Shown in pieces: positions 1 through 11,085 of a stretch of DNA of 64,000 nt. The notes below the pieces were generated by a model that saw nothing but the letters and a program-made list of their open reading frames with translations, did not search any database and was not told the origin of the DNA. This DNA comes from Xanthomonas codiaei (GTDB lineage: Bacteria > Pseudomonadota > Gammaproteobacteria > Xanthomonadales > Xanthomonadaceae), in NCBI RefSeq assembly GCF_002939785.1, contig NZ_MDEC01000022.1, forward strand, positions 25,737-89,736, read 5' to 3'. A program made the position numbers and the translations under genes. How positions within the stretch are numbered: position 1 is the stretch's first letter; each line of letters starts with the position of its first letter.

Positions 1-452
1 TCGGCGCCGGTCACATTGAGGAAGGTTTCCTGCTGGCCCGCGAACGACGCGTCCGGCAGATCCTCCGCGGTGGCCGAGGAGCGTACCGCCACGGCCACTT
101 CGCCGCCGCCGTTTTCGGCGCACAGCTTGTCGTAGGCGGTGCGGATGTCGCGGTCCAGTTCCGGCTGCAGCGGGGCGTCGATCACCCAGCCGCGAATTTC
201 CTTGCCGGCCACGGTGAGGGCATTGACGTCTTCCACGTCCAGCGTCTCGAGCTTGTCGAAGATGCGCTTGGACAGGTCGTTGTGGGCAATGAAGTCCTTG
301 AACGCCTCAGCCGTGGTCGCATATCCACCTGGAACCGAAACGCCCAATCCGGCCAGGTTGCCGATCATCTCGCCGAGCGAGGAATTCTTACCGCCTACGC
401 GGGCCAGATCGACCAGGCGTAGCTCATGCAACCACAGGATATTCTCGTTCAA
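1..452 (-). CDS. ppsA: Phosphoenolpyruvate synthase, N-terminal part (cut by left edge)
   Basis: This is the amino-terminal ~150 residues of PEP synthase, the gluconeogenic enzyme that turns pyruvate and ATP into PEP, AMP and phosphate. The reading frame gives a PEP-utilising-enzyme nucleotide-binding start: [20 protein letters not shown], then KNSSLGEMI and [20 protein letters not shown]. The start is taken as TTG at 452-450 because GGAG lies about 8 bases upstream and the family's conserved sequence begins there. An ATG at 474-472 is out of frame. The gene is divergent from ppsR, its known post-translational regulator. The catalytic histidine and C-terminal domains lie outside the window. 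Confidence 0.93.
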   Translation of the reverse strand, partial: MNENILWLHELRLVDLARVGGKNSSLGEMIGNLAGLGVSVPGGYATTAEAFKDFIAHNDLSKRIFDKLETLDVEDVNALTVAGKEIRGWVIDAPLQPELDRDIRTAYDKLCAENGGGEVAVAVRSSATAEDLPDASFAGQQETFLNVTGA

Positions 453-594
453 GCGCGATGCTCCGTATGGCCATCGCCCGAGCGGGCTGGATGGCCGCGT
501 CCGTAGGAAGAAGCCGCTATGATGCAGTGCACAGCGGAATCTGCACAAGCATGAACCCGTAAGTTTTGGACACCAGTTCAAAGAGGTGGTCTTG

Positions 595-1416
595 ATGTCA
601 ACAATCCGGCCGGTGTTCTACGTCTCCGATGGAACCGGTATCACCGCTGAAACGATTGGGCATAGCCTGCTCACGCAGTTCAGCGGATTCAACTTCGTCA
701 CCGACCGCATGTCGTTCATCGATGATGCAGAAAAAGCGCGCGATGCCGCGATGCGGGTGCGCGCCGCCGGCGAGCGGTATCAGGTGCGCCCGGTGGTCGT
801 CAATTCGTGCGTGGATCCGCAGTTGAGCATGATCCTGGCCGAAAGCGGTGCGCTGATGCTGGATGTGTTCGCGCCCTTCATCGAGCCGCTGGAACGCGAG
901 CTCAATGCGCCACGGCATTCGCGGGTAGGGCGCGCGCACGGCATGGTGGATTTCGAGACCTACCATCGCCGGATCAATGCAATGAACTTTGCCTTGAGCC
1001 ACGACGATGGCATGGCGCTCAACTACGACGAGGCCGATGTGATCCTGGTAGCGGTCTCGCGCGCGGGCAAGACGCCGACCTGCATCTATCTGGCCCTGCA
1101 CTACGGTATCCGCGCCGCGAACTACCCGTTGACCGACGAGGACCTGGAGAACGAGCAGTTGCCGCCGCGCCTGCGCAACTACCGCAGCAAGCTGTTCGGC
1201 CTGACAATCGATCCGGAACGGCTGCAGCAGATCCGCCAGGAGCGTCGCGCCAATTCGCGTTACAGCGCCGCAGAGACCTGCCGCCGCGAAGTGGCGATCG
1301 CCGAGCGCATGTTCCGAATGGAACGCATTCCCTCGCTCAGTACCACCAATACCTCGATCGAGGAAATCTCCAGCAAGGTGCTCTCGACCCTGGGGCTGCA
1401 GCGCGAGATGTTTTGA
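595..1416 (+). CDS. ppsR: PEP synthase regulatory protein (bifunctional kinase/pyrophosphorylase, DUF299)
   Basis: A 273-residue DUF299 protein. The family inactivates PEP synthase by ADP-dependent phosphorylation of a threonine and reactivates it by Pi-dependent phosphorolysis. The N-terminus [20 protein letters not shown] is diagnostic, and the nucleotide-binding P-loop reads VSRAGKTPT with Lys at about residue 159. The ATG at 595 is preferred over an in-frame GTG at 586 because the GAGGTGG ribosome site at 583-589 fits the ATG and overlaps the GTG. It is divergently arranged with ppsA, its substrate enzyme. Confidence 0.94.
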   Translation: MSTIRPVFYVSDGTGITAETIGHSLLTQFSGFNFVTDRMSFIDDAEKARDAAMRVRAAGERYQVRPVVVNSCVDPQLSMILAESGALMLDVFAPFIEPLERELNAPRHSRVGRAHGMVDFETYHRRINAMNFALSHDDGMALNYDEADVILVAVSRAGKTPTCIYLALHYGIRAANYPLTDEDLENEQLPPRLRNYRSKLFGLTIDPERLQQIRQERRANSRYSAAETCRREVAIAERMFRMERIPSLSTTNTSIEEISSKVLSTLGLQREMF

Positions 1417-1619
1417 GGAGCCGGGATTGGCAGGGCGGGATTTGGGATTGGGCAGGCACGCGGCGCGTTCGCCGTCCGGATGCCGCCGCGATTGGTCAGA
1501 CGGCCTGCTGGCAATCCGGGGGAGATCAAGCGGGCGGGGCAATGCTCCGCCAAGGTAGGCCTGTCGTCGGGCCGGCGTCAATGCTGCCCGTGCGGCAGCG
1601 CAGCGTGTAGGATCGCTGC

Positions 1620-2129
1620 ATGGCCCAGACACTGAGCAAACTCGACATCATTCCGCGCCTGAGCCGGTTCGGCTGGCTGATGGGCCTGTATGCGGAGAAC
1701 TTCCAGCATCTGACCCGCCTGTTCGCCCCGGGCGACCTGGCACCGGGTTCGTATGTCTCTTCGATCGGCGATGGCCTGGACCTGCGCCTGGACGTGATCG
1801 AGTGCCATCGCTACACCGTCGAACTGCGGCTGACCTACGACCTGTGCGACCCGGTCACCGGCGAGCCGGATCCCTCGGCGTATGTGCGCCTGTACCGCGA
1901 TGCCCGGCAGGCGGAGACCACGCATTGCTATGTGGGTCGTCGCTGGCAGGACGTGATGGGCATGTTCCCGCCGCCGGCCGAGCTGATCAGCCACCGCATG
2001 CGCATGAACACCTTTTTGGGCAAGTGGCTGGAATACCTGGCTGAACGCGGCCATGGCGTGGCCACCCTGCGGCTGGATTCGGAGTACGTCGCCCCGCCAA
2101 GGCCGGGTGCGCAGGCTGCTGCCGGCTGA
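1620..2129 (+). CDS. DUF1249 (YqiB-like) family protein
   Basis: A 169-residue cytosolic protein of the DUF1249 family, related to E. coli YqiB. The conserved start SKLDIIPRLSRFGWLMGLYAENFQHLTRL and the acidic/aromatic core around LDLRLDVIECHRYTVELRL fit that family. No biochemical role is established. In enterobacteria yqiB sits beside a Nudix gene (nudF) and cpdA, and here the next gene is also a Nudix hydrolase, so a loose functional link to nucleotide clean-up is possible but only an inference. The last ~10 residues are Ala/Pro/Gly-rich. Confidence 0.8.
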   Translation: MAQTLSKLDIIPRLSRFGWLMGLYAENFQHLTRLFAPGDLAPGSYVSSIGDGLDLRLDVIECHRYTVELRLTYDLCDPVTGEPDPSAYVRLYRDARQAETTHCYVGRRWQDVMGMFPPPAELISHRMRMNTFLGKWLEYLAERGHGVATLRLDSEYVAPPRPGAQAAAG

Positions 2130-2347
2130 GATCTGGCGCGGCGGTGCGCCTTGCGCTGTGGCGAACGCGACAATGGCTGCCGGTTCATCGCAGCATGATG
2201 CGGTACCGACCAGGCTGGATATTGCGTGATTGCCGCCCACGGCGCCGGCCCATCGAGGCAGTGAGGCAAGATCGCGGCCAGCGATTCCCTCTGCGTCCAG
2301 GCGATGGCTTCGGTCATACTGATGCGCTTCGTGCCAGATCGTATGTC

Positions 2348-2836
2348 ATGCCCTATACCCCGATTGTCGCCACCCTGGGCTACCTGCTGTCGCCGGACGG
2401 CACGCAGGTGCTGATGATCCACCGCAACGCGCGCCCGGGCGATCAGCATCTGGGCAAGTACAACGGGCTTGGCGGCAAGGTGGAGCCGGAGGAGGACGTG
2501 CTGGCCTGCATGCGCCGCGAGATTCGCGAAGAGGCCGGCGTGGAGTGCGGCGACATGCAGTTGCGCGGCACCATCAGCTGGCCGGGCTTCGGCAAGCAGG
2601 GCGAGGATTGGCTAGGGTTCGTGTTCCTGATCCGCAGTTTCGACGGCATCCCGCAGGCATCCAATCCGGAAGGCACGCTGGAGTGGGTTTCCATCGCGCA
2701 GATGGATCAGGTGCCGATGTGGGAGGGCGACCGCAATTTCCTGCCGCTGGTATTCGACGGCGACCCGCGGCCGTTCCATGGCGTCATGCCGTATCGCGAC
2801 GGGCGCATGCAGTCCTGGAGTTATTCGCGCGTCTGA
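2348..2836 (+). CDS. Nudix hydrolase, 8-oxo-dGTP diphosphatase-like
   Basis: A 162-residue Nudix protein. The Nudix box GX5EX7REUXEEXGU is complete at about residues 40-62: it begins GGKVEPEEDVL and ends REIREEAGV. The sequence resembles the MutT/MTH1-like branch (GYLLSPDGTQVLMIHRN, YNGLGGKVE) that sanitises oxidised dNTPs, but substrate cannot be fixed from sequence. The start is ATG 2348, because the family's beta strand (TPIVATLGYLL) begins at once. The open frame runs further upstream to 2144 but codes nothing family-like there. Confidence 0.85.
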   Translation: MPYTPIVATLGYLLSPDGTQVLMIHRNARPGDQHLGKYNGLGGKVEPEEDVLACMRREIREEAGVECGDMQLRGTISWPGFGKQGEDWLGFVFLIRSFDGIPQASNPEGTLEWVSIAQMDQVPMWEGDRNFLPLVFDGDPRPFHGVMPYRDGRMQSWSYSRV

Positions 2837-2950
2837 GGGAAATGTGGCCGCCGGCGCGCTGCGCGCGAGCGGCGAACCTTACGCCGTGTTCCTTCGTCAA
2901 CGCGGAGGCACCGGCCAGCGGCTGGGGGGCGCCTGGGACGCGTCGCACAG

Positions 2951-2997
2951 TTTTCCACACCGCCTGTGGATGGAGGCTGCGCAAGTCTGTGGACAAC
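2951..2997. promoter_or_regulatory. Cluster of three DnaA-box-like nonamers
   Basis: The gap between the Nudix gene and bdh holds TTTTCCACA at 2951-2959, TGTGGATGG at 2965-2973 (complement CCATCCACA) and TGTGGACAA at 2989-2997 (complement TTGTCCACA). Each is one or two changes from the E. coli DnaA consensus TTATCCACA. The first two also form an inverted repeat. There is no dnaA, dnaN or AT-rich unwinding element nearby, so this is not an origin. DnaA titration or a regulatory role is possible. Confidence 0.35.
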
Positions 2998-3058
2998 CCA
3001 TGAGAGCCCTTGCGCTGCAACGCTGTCAATCTGGCTGGCGAAAATTTCACCAGTGCGA

Positions 3059-3817
3059 TTATTGGGCAGTCCAGCCGCCATCGATGGCGATGGATTGCCC
3101 GGTGATGTTGCGCGCAGCGCGCGACATCAGGAAGGACACGGTGCCGGCCAGCTCGTCATATTCGATGAAGGCGCCCTTGGGCATCGGTTTGAGCATCACA
3201 TCGCGGACCACGTCGTCTTCGGCGATGCCGCGCGTGCGCGCCTGGTCTGCGATCTGGCGCTCCACCAGCGGCGTGCGCACATAACTGGGGCATAGCGTAT
3301 TGACGGTGATGTCGCAGTCGGCGGTTTCCAGCGCGATCACCTTGGACAAGCCGACCAGGCCATGCTTGGCCGCGACATAGGCGCTCTTGTAGGGGCTGGC
3401 CACCAGCGAGTGGATACTGCCGATGTTGACGATGCGTCCGTAGCCGGCCGCGCGCATGCCGGGCAACACCGCCCGGCTCAGGCGTGCGGCGCCGGTGAGC
3501 ATCACATCCACCAGCAAGGCCCAGCGCTGCATCGGGAAGTCTTCCAGCGCCGCGACCTGCTGCAGGCCGGCGTTGTTCACCAGCACCTGCGGCGCGTGCG
3601 ATGCGCTGGCCAGTGCGCGCGCGACGCTGTCTTCGTCGCTCACATCCAGCGCCAGTGCCTCGGCCGAGCCGCCAGCCTGGCGCACCTGCTGCGCGAGCCG
3701 CTCGGCGGCGGCCAGGTCCATGTCGCTGACCAGCAGATGGTGGCCGTCGCTGGCCAGATGGGTGGCGATGCCGGCGCCAATGCCGCTGCCGGCGCCAGTG
3801 ATCAGGATGCTGCGCAT
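3059..3817 (-). CDS. bdhA: D-3-hydroxybutyrate dehydrogenase (SDR family)
   Basis: A 252-residue short-chain dehydrogenase that would interconvert 3-hydroxybutyrate and acetoacetate with NAD. Visible features are the Rossmann motif TGAGSGIGAG near the N-terminus, NNAG, the catalytic Ser (NIGSIHSLVAS), the YxxxK pair in SAYVAAKHG, and the hydroxybutyrate-dehydrogenase-like tail ITGQSIAIDGGWTAQ. The ATG at 3817 has GAGG 7-8 bases upstream. It lies close to the PHA synthase genes, fitting a role in polyhydroxybutyrate use. Another SDR substrate is possible, but the sequence resembles the bdh group closely. Confidence 0.87.
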   Translation of the reverse strand: MRSILITGAGSGIGAGIATHLASDGHHLLVSDMDLAAAERLAQQVRQAGGSAEALALDVSDEDSVARALASASHAPQVLVNNAGLQQVAALEDFPMQRWALLVDVMLTGAARLSRAVLPGMRAAGYGRIVNIGSIHSLVASPYKSAYVAAKHGLVGLSKVIALETADCDITVNTLCPSYVRTPLVERQIADQARTRGIAEDDVVRDVMLKPMPKGAFIEYDELAGTVSFLMSRAARNITGQSIAIDGGWTAQ

Positions 3818-3956
3818 CGGGTATCCTCGGAAGTCGGGAGAGCGTGCGCGGCCGGGAGCGGCCACGCTGATCGCCAGCCTAGCGGAGTGCGGAGCAACGG
3901 TCGCCTGCGTGGCGCGCGCGCGTTACCCTTTGCGCCTCGCTTTCCTCAGGCTCCGC

Positions 3957-4571
3957 ATGAAACGCCATTTTTCGATGCTGCGCGATTTCCAACTCGCGGA
4001 CTGGTTCACCCTGGCCAACGCCTTCTGCGGCACCGGGGCGATCTTCGCGGCGATGCGCTTCCTGCAGGAAGGCCACCGCGGCGACCTGCTGCTGGGCATG
4101 GCGTTGATTCCGCTGGCGTTCGTGTTCGATGCGCTGGACGGACACGTGGCGCGCTGGCGCAAGGCCTCGTCCACACTGGGGCGGGAACTGGACTCGCTGG
4201 CAGACGTGATCTCGTTCGGCGTTGCGCCGGCCGCGCTCGGTTATGCCTGCGGCATGCGTGGCGGTTGGGACTGGTTGGTGCTGAGCTATTTCGTCTGCTG
4301 CGGGGTGAGTCGACTGGCGCGCTACAACGTGACCGCCGAAGAGATCGCCGGCGATGCCGACAAGGTGCCGTACTTCGAAGGCACGCCGATTCCCACCAGC
4401 CTGGCGCTGGTGATCCTGCTGGCGGTGGCCGCCAGCACCGGCCGCATCGGCGAGACTTTGTGGTGGGGGCAATGGCAGCTGGGCCCCTGGCAGTTCCACC
4501 CGCTGGTGCTGCTGTTTGCGGTCTCCGGCTCGCTGATGATCAGCAAGACGCTGCGTATCCCCAAACCCTGA
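3957..4571 (+). CDS. pssA: CDP-diacylglycerol--serine O-phosphatidyltransferase
   Basis: A 204-residue integral membrane enzyme that makes phosphatidylserine from CDP-diacylglycerol and serine, the entry step to phosphatidylethanolamine. The CDP-alcohol phosphotransferase signature DG-x2-AR-x8-G-x3-D-x3-D is complete: DGHVAR, then G, D and D in GRELDSLAD. Several hydrophobic segments follow. Start ATG 3957 is chosen because the preceding ~170 codons of the same open frame antiparallel bdhA. This is the membrane-embedded subclass (as in Bacillus and Helicobacter), not the E. coli PLD-like PssA. It may be co-transcribed with phaEC. Confidence 0.9.
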   Translation: MKRHFSMLRDFQLADWFTLANAFCGTGAIFAAMRFLQEGHRGDLLLGMALIPLAFVFDALDGHVARWRKASSTLGRELDSLADVISFGVAPAALGYACGMRGGWDWLVLSYFVCCGVSRLARYNVTAEEIAGDADKVPYFEGTPIPTSLALVILLAVAASTGRIGETLWWGQWQLGPWQFHPLVLLFAVSGSLMISKTLRIPKP

Positions 4572-4626
4572 ACGGCAACGCCCGGTACACGCGGTAGGAT
4601 GGCCGGGTGGACACACGTGCGAGTGG

Positions 4627-5760
4627 ATGATGGCAAGCAGCGGTTCGGACAATGGCAACTTTCAGGACAAGGCGCGCCAGTACTGGGCGGCTTGGGGAGA
4701 GGCCATGCGTCACAGCCAGGCCGGCGCCGCTGCGCAACCGCCTCCGCCCGCAGGTGGCGATGCGCCGCAGGACTGGCGCAAGGCGGTGGACTGGTGGTCG
4801 CAGCTGTTGCCCACCCAGGCCGCGCCGCAGGCGCAGGAGGCCATCGACCGCTTCAGGACCCAGGCCGGCGACTGGTTCGGCACCATGCAGCAGGTCGCCG
4901 CGCAGTTTGCCGGGCGCGATACCTCGGCCACTGAGGTCTCCGATGCCTGGCGGCGTGCCGTGCAAGGGCAGGGCGAGCAACTGATGCAGTGGACCCTGGG
5001 CTCGCTGCGCGGTGGCAGCCCCGGCGGCTTCGATCCCTGGTTGCAGCAGGCGGCGCAGGCCTTGGGCAAGTGGCGGGAGGAAAACGCGCCATGGCTGGAC
5101 ATGCCCGCCTTCGGGCTGAACCGCAATCACCAGGCGCGCCTGCAGAAACTGGCACGCGCGCAACAGGAGTTCCAGGCCCAATCGCAAGCCTACGCGGAGC
5201 AGTTGAAGGCGGCGATCGAACAGGCCTTCGCTCGCTTCACCAGCAAGCTGGGCGAACACGAAAGCAGCGGCAGCCAGCTGACCAGCGCACGTGCCCTGTT
5301 CGATCTATGGATCGAAGCGGCCGAAGAGTCCTACGCCGACATCGCGCTGTCGGACCAGTTCCGCGAGGTCTACGGCGGTTTTGCCAACGCGCATATGCGT
5401 CTGCGCGCCGCGCTGCAGGAAGAGGTGGAGCAGCTCAGCGAACGCTTCGGCATGCCCACGCGTTCGGAAATGGATGCCGCACATCGCCGCATCGCCGAAC
5501 TGGAGCGAACGGTGCGGCGGATGCTGCGCAGCACGACCAGCGCATCGGGCAAGGCGGGAGCGCCTGACGAACCGGAGGTCGCGCCGGTGAAGCCGGCGCC
5601 GACCCCGCGCAAGGCGGCATCTTCCGCAGCTGCGGCGCGCAAGCCGGCAGCCGCCGCCAAGCCGGCCAAACCTGCGGCCGCCAAGCCGGCCTCCAGGGCT
5701 GGCGCCGGCAAAGCCGCAGACAAACCCGCTGCCGGCAAATCGCGTGGAGCCAGCGCATGA
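4627..5760 (+). CDS. phaE: Class III poly(3-hydroxyalkanoate) synthase subunit PhaE
   Basis: A 377-residue PhaE-like subunit, which complexes with PhaC to give active class III PHA synthase on storage granules. The N-terminal part is Trp- and Gln-rich and helical (KARQYWAAWGEAMRH, DWWSQLLPTQA). The middle carries the family segment with ALFDLWIEAAEESYADIALS and an end motif GMPTRSEMDAAHRRIAELE. The last ~70 residues are an Ala/Lys/Pro-rich low-complexity tail, as in histone-like or phasin tails, perhaps for DNA or granule contact. Its TGA overlaps the phaC ATG (ATGA), implying translational coupling. Confidence 0.88.
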   Translation: MMASSGSDNGNFQDKARQYWAAWGEAMRHSQAGAAAQPPPPAGGDAPQDWRKAVDWWSQLLPTQAAPQAQEAIDRFRTQAGDWFGTMQQVAAQFAGRDTSATEVSDAWRRAVQGQGEQLMQWTLGSLRGGSPGGFDPWLQQAAQALGKWREENAPWLDMPAFGLNRNHQARLQKLARAQQEFQAQSQAYAEQLKAAIEQAFARFTSKLGEHESSGSQLTSARALFDLWIEAAEESYADIALSDQFREVYGGFANAHMRLRAALQEEVEQLSERFGMPTRSEMDAAHRRIAELERTVRRMLRSTTSASGKAGAPDEPEVAPVKPAPTPRKAASSAAAARKPAAAAKPAKPAAAKPASRAGAGKAADKPAAGKSRGASA

Positions 5761-6833
5761 AAGGGCCGTTGGGATTCAGTGCCGAAGATCTGATGCAGGA
5801 GACGCTGTCGCTGCAACGCAAGCTGCGCGAAGGTCTCAAGCTGCTGCCCGGCGTGGAGGATGTCGACTACGGCGTCACCGAACGCGAGGAAGTCTGGCGC
5901 GACGGCAAGGTGGTGCTGTATCGCTTCGTCGGCGAACAGGCACCGGTGGCCACGACGCCGCTGCTGATCGTGTATGCATTGGTCAATCGCCCGTACATGG
6001 TCGACCTGCAGGCCGATCGCTCGCTGGTCAAGGGCTTGCTGAGCCATGGCCAGGACGTCTATGTGCTGGACTGGGGCTACCCGGATCGCTCCGAGCGCTA
6101 TCTCACGCTGGAAGACTATCTGTTGCGCTACATCGACGGCGCAGTGGATCACCTGCGCGCGCACGCCGGGGTGGACGCGGTGGACGTGCTCGGCATCTGC
6201 CAGGGCGGCACGTTCTCGCTGTGCTACGCCGCGTTGCAACGGCACAAGGTGCGCAACCTGATCACCATGGTCACCCCGGTGGATTTCCATACCCCCGACA
6301 ACATGCTGTCCAACTGGGCGCGCATGGTCGATGTGGATCTGTTCGTGGACACCATGGGCAACGTGCCTGCGGATCTGATGAACGCCAGCTACCTGATGCT
6401 CAAGCCGTTCCGGCTCAACCTGCAGAAGTATGTCGGCCTGCTCGACATCCTCGACGACAAGCAGGCGCTGGAAGATTTCCTGCGCATGGAAAAGTGGATC
6501 TTCGACTCGCCCGACCTGGCCGGCGAGGCATTCCGCGAATTTGTCACGCTGTTCTACCAGCGCAACGGACTGGTCACCGGGCAGGTCCGAATCGGCGGGC
6601 AGGCGGTCGATCTGCAGGATGTCGACATGCCGGTGCTGAACATCTACGCCGAACACGATCACCTCGTTCCGCCGGATGCCTCGCGCGCCTTGCGCAGCCT
6701 GGTGGGCAGCGAGGATTACAGCGAGCTGAGTTTTCGTGGCGGCCATATCGGCATCTATGTCTCCGGACGTGCGCAGCGCGAGGTGCCGGTGGCCATCCAT
6801 CGCTGGCTGCAGGCGCGCGACAGCAGCGCCTGA
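5757..6833 (+). CDS. phaC: Class III poly(3-hydroxyalkanoate) synthase subunit PhaC
   Basis: A 358-residue alpha/beta-hydrolase-fold polymerase that joins hydroxyacyl-CoA units into polyester. The lipase-box variant GICQGG puts the nucleophile at Cys148. Asp301 (YAEHDHLVPP) and His330 (GGHIGIYV) complete the triad, matching Cys149/Asp302/His331 of the Allochromatium class III enzyme almost residue for residue. Length (~355) is that of class III PhaC rather than the longer class I enzymes. It overlaps phaE by four bases. No phaA or phaB lies nearby, so precursor supply must come from elsewhere. Confidence 0.93.
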   Translation: MKGPLGFSAEDLMQETLSLQRKLREGLKLLPGVEDVDYGVTEREEVWRDGKVVLYRFVGEQAPVATTPLLIVYALVNRPYMVDLQADRSLVKGLLSHGQDVYVLDWGYPDRSERYLTLEDYLLRYIDGAVDHLRAHAGVDAVDVLGICQGGTFSLCYAALQRHKVRNLITMVTPVDFHTPDNMLSNWARMVDVDLFVDTMGNVPADLMNASYLMLKPFRLNLQKYVGLLDILDDKQALEDFLRMEKWIFDSPDLAGEAFREFVTLFYQRNGLVTGQVRIGGQAVDLQDVDMPVLNIYAEHDHLVPPDASRALRSLVGSEDYSELSFRGGHIGIYVSGRAQREVPVAIHRWLQARDSSA

Positions 6834-6936
6834 TATCTGCAAGGGCAACGCCGGTCGGCGCGCGGCGCCGGTGCCCATCACGGTCTGCTGCCGTCGGGCT
6901 TTCTAGACTGGCCGTCACGTTTCCAGGAAGCTGCCC

Positions 6937-7134
6937 ATGGCCACTACCGCACTGTCCCGTTCCCTCAACGATCGCATGATCGCCGGCGTCGTCGGCGGTA
7001 TCGCGCGTCGCTTCGGTTGGAGTTCCACGCTGCTGCGCGTGCTGTTCGTCATCGTGTCGATCGCCTCGGCGGCGTTTCCCGGCATCCTGGTCTATCTGAT
7101 CCTGTGGCTGCTGATTCCCAACCAGGCAGACTGA
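6937..7134 (+). CDS. PspC-domain small membrane protein
   Basis: A 65-residue protein made almost wholly of a PspC domain: LNDRMIAGVVGGIARRFGW followed by one long hydrophobic stretch (about residues 32-58) and the end WLLIPNQ. In enterobacteria PspC works with PspB as a membrane-stress sensor. Stand-alone PspC proteins like this are common and of unclear role, and no pspA or pspF is nearby. The next gene begins within a few bases, so the two may be co-expressed. Confidence 0.85.
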   Translation: MATTALSRSLNDRMIAGVVGGIARRFGWSSTLLRVLFVIVSIASAAFPGILVYLILWLLIPNQAD

Positions 7135-7139
7135 CCCGG

Positions 7140-7592
7140 TTGCGGCATGGGCCGGCTGCGTTGCTGGCCCTGGGCGCGCTATGGACGCTGCCCAATACCG
7201 CACTGGGTCTGGCGATCGGTGCGCTCGGAAGCTGCTTTGGCGCACGCCCGCGCTGGTCGCGGCAGGAACTGGCCATCGTCTTCGATCGCTGGCCCTGGGG
7301 ACCGGGTGGGGCGATGACGCTGGGCAATGTGATCCTGCTCAAGGGCCAGTCGCTGGACCTGCACTGCAGCACCTACGCGCATGCGGCCGGCCGCTGCACG
7401 CATCCGCCTGTACGGCTGGGCGACCATGAGCGCGCCCACGTCTATCAATACATGCTGCTCGGCCCGCTGTTCCTGCCGGTGTATCTGTTCTGCGGCGGCA
7501 TCCACGTGCGCAACCCACTGGAACGGGCGGCCGATGCCTACGCTCTGCATGGCCGCGGCTGGTGGCCGTGGTGGCCTTGCATGCGGCGTTGA
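7140..7592 (+). CDS. Small membrane protein with HExxH motif, function unknown
   Basis: About 150 residues, not recognised as a named family. The N-terminal hydrophobic segment (LLALGALWTLPNTALGLAIG) looks membrane-spanning. It is followed by a soluble part with HERAH (His96-Glu97-x-x-His100), the zinc-binding motif of gluzincin peptidases, then another hydrophobic segment (MLLGPLFLPVYLFC) and NPLERAADAYA, whose acidic residues could provide a third ligand. The start is uncertain: TTG at 7140, just after the pspC stop, is proposed since no ATG or GTG is suitably placed. It could be a membrane peptidase or only a structural mimic. Confidence 0.55.
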   Translation: MRHGPAALLALGALWTLPNTALGLAIGALGSCFGARPRWSRQELAIVFDRWPWGPGGAMTLGNVILLKGQSLDLHCSTYAHAAGRCTHPPVRLGDHERAHVYQYMLLGPLFLPVYLFCGGIHVRNPLERAADAYALHGRGWWPWWPCMRR

Positions 7593-7822
7593 ACCGCAGC
7601 GGTTCAGCCAGGCCGGCCGTCGCTGCCTGTCAGGTGAGGCGATGGGAATGGGGCAAGGGAACGGAGATAGCCACCGCTGGTGAAGCCGCAGTGAGGCGAG
7701 GGCGGCATTGGCGCCGTCACCAAACCGCAAACAGCCGGCGTTAACGTGCGTGGAAAGCTCCTCACGACGCGCTGGGTATGCTCGCGTCCCTAACGTAGCA
7801 ACTGCAACAAAGAAGGTGTGGT

Positions 7823-8050
7823 ATGTCGATTGTCCTGTACGTCGGTGGCAGCAAAGATGGCGACAAGGGCGTGGTGCCTTACGGGTTCAGCAAGTCGCGT
7901 GCGATGACCGATGCTGGCCCGGAGGTGTACGTGGAGCGCATGGTGCCCCTGAAAGACATGGGCAAGGTGCGGGTGATGGCGCTGGAATCGCTGCACGAGA
8001 GCATCCTGGTCGAACGCGCCGCCAGCCATTACGCGCACCGCGCCAGCTGA
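7823..8050 (+). CDS. Hypothetical 75-residue protein
   Basis: A short reading frame with a good ribosome site (AGAAGGTG 6-14 bases before the ATG) and coding-like sequence: MSIVLYVGGSKDGDKGVVPYG, then mixed charged and hydrophobic residues ending HYAHRAS. No signal peptide, membrane segment or known motif is visible, and no family is recognised. It stands alone between the HExxH protein and tex. Confidence 0.6.
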   Translation: MSIVLYVGGSKDGDKGVVPYGFSKSRAMTDAGPEVYVERMVPLKDMGKVRVMALESLHESILVERAASHYAHRAS

Positions 8051-8153
8051 GCGCGGCGGCACTGGTTTACCACGGCGCTGTCAACGGGTTTCCGTGGCGG
8101 GCGCGCACTGCGAAAATGCATTTTTTCAGTGAAGCGGTTCACCCCGCGCCGTC

Positions 8154-10520
<2,367 letters not shown>

Positions 10521-11085
10521 GTCAGGCTGCCTTGCGTGGCGGCTGGCTTGAAGTGATTGGGTAGCAACGTTGCGGATCAGTTGCAGAGCGGCTGATGTGC
10601 GACGTGACTGCAGGGCTCTTGCCCGCCACCCTCGCTGGACACGGCGCAAGTACGTCCTTGCAGGCGCTGATGCGGCATCCATGCCGCCCAAGGTTCCGCG
10701 ACGGTAAGCGGGTAAGGATCGGTCGAGTCGGTCGATGCGCATGGCTTTCGATAAAACCGCCAGCAAACGCTCTGGCGCGGCGCCCTTACCGCTTGCGGGA
10801 CCGTTGGCGGCATGGATGCCGCCATCGAGCTTCCATGGACGCATTCACGGCGGGTCCCGCAAGCGGTGAAGGCGCCGCGCCCTCGATGACCTGAGCTTTT
10901 GACTACATCCAACAAGCGACGCCACGCCCCGAATCCAATCGTGCGGACGCGGCCTGGAATCCAATCCGGCTGCAATTGACGCGTGCCTGGATGTCAGACC
11001 GTTCGCTTCTGCAGGAAATTCTGCATGTGCGAGCTGGTCGTTGGCATTCTTCCCGCTCCTGTCTTATCGGCGCTACCGGGCGATT
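10521..11085. repeat. Gene-free stretch with a long inverted repeat and REP-like hairpins
   Basis: No convincing gene lies in these ~565 bases. They contain a 28-bp inverted repeat (10775-10802 with 10853-10880, two mismatches) enclosing a second palindrome, ggcggcatggatgccgcc, at 10807-10824. A related palindrome, gcggcatccatgccgc, lies at 10672-10687. The dyads fold as hairpins on either strand and resemble dispersed Xanthomonas intergenic repeats. They sit between convergent genes (tex and the sensor kinase), where they could also help end transcription, though no T-tract follows. Confidence 0.6.

Noticed and set aside
2951..2997. Replication origin based on DnaA-like boxes
   Set aside because: No AT-rich unwinding region, no dnaA/dnaN/gyrB/rnpA neighbourhood; only a small cluster of boxes.
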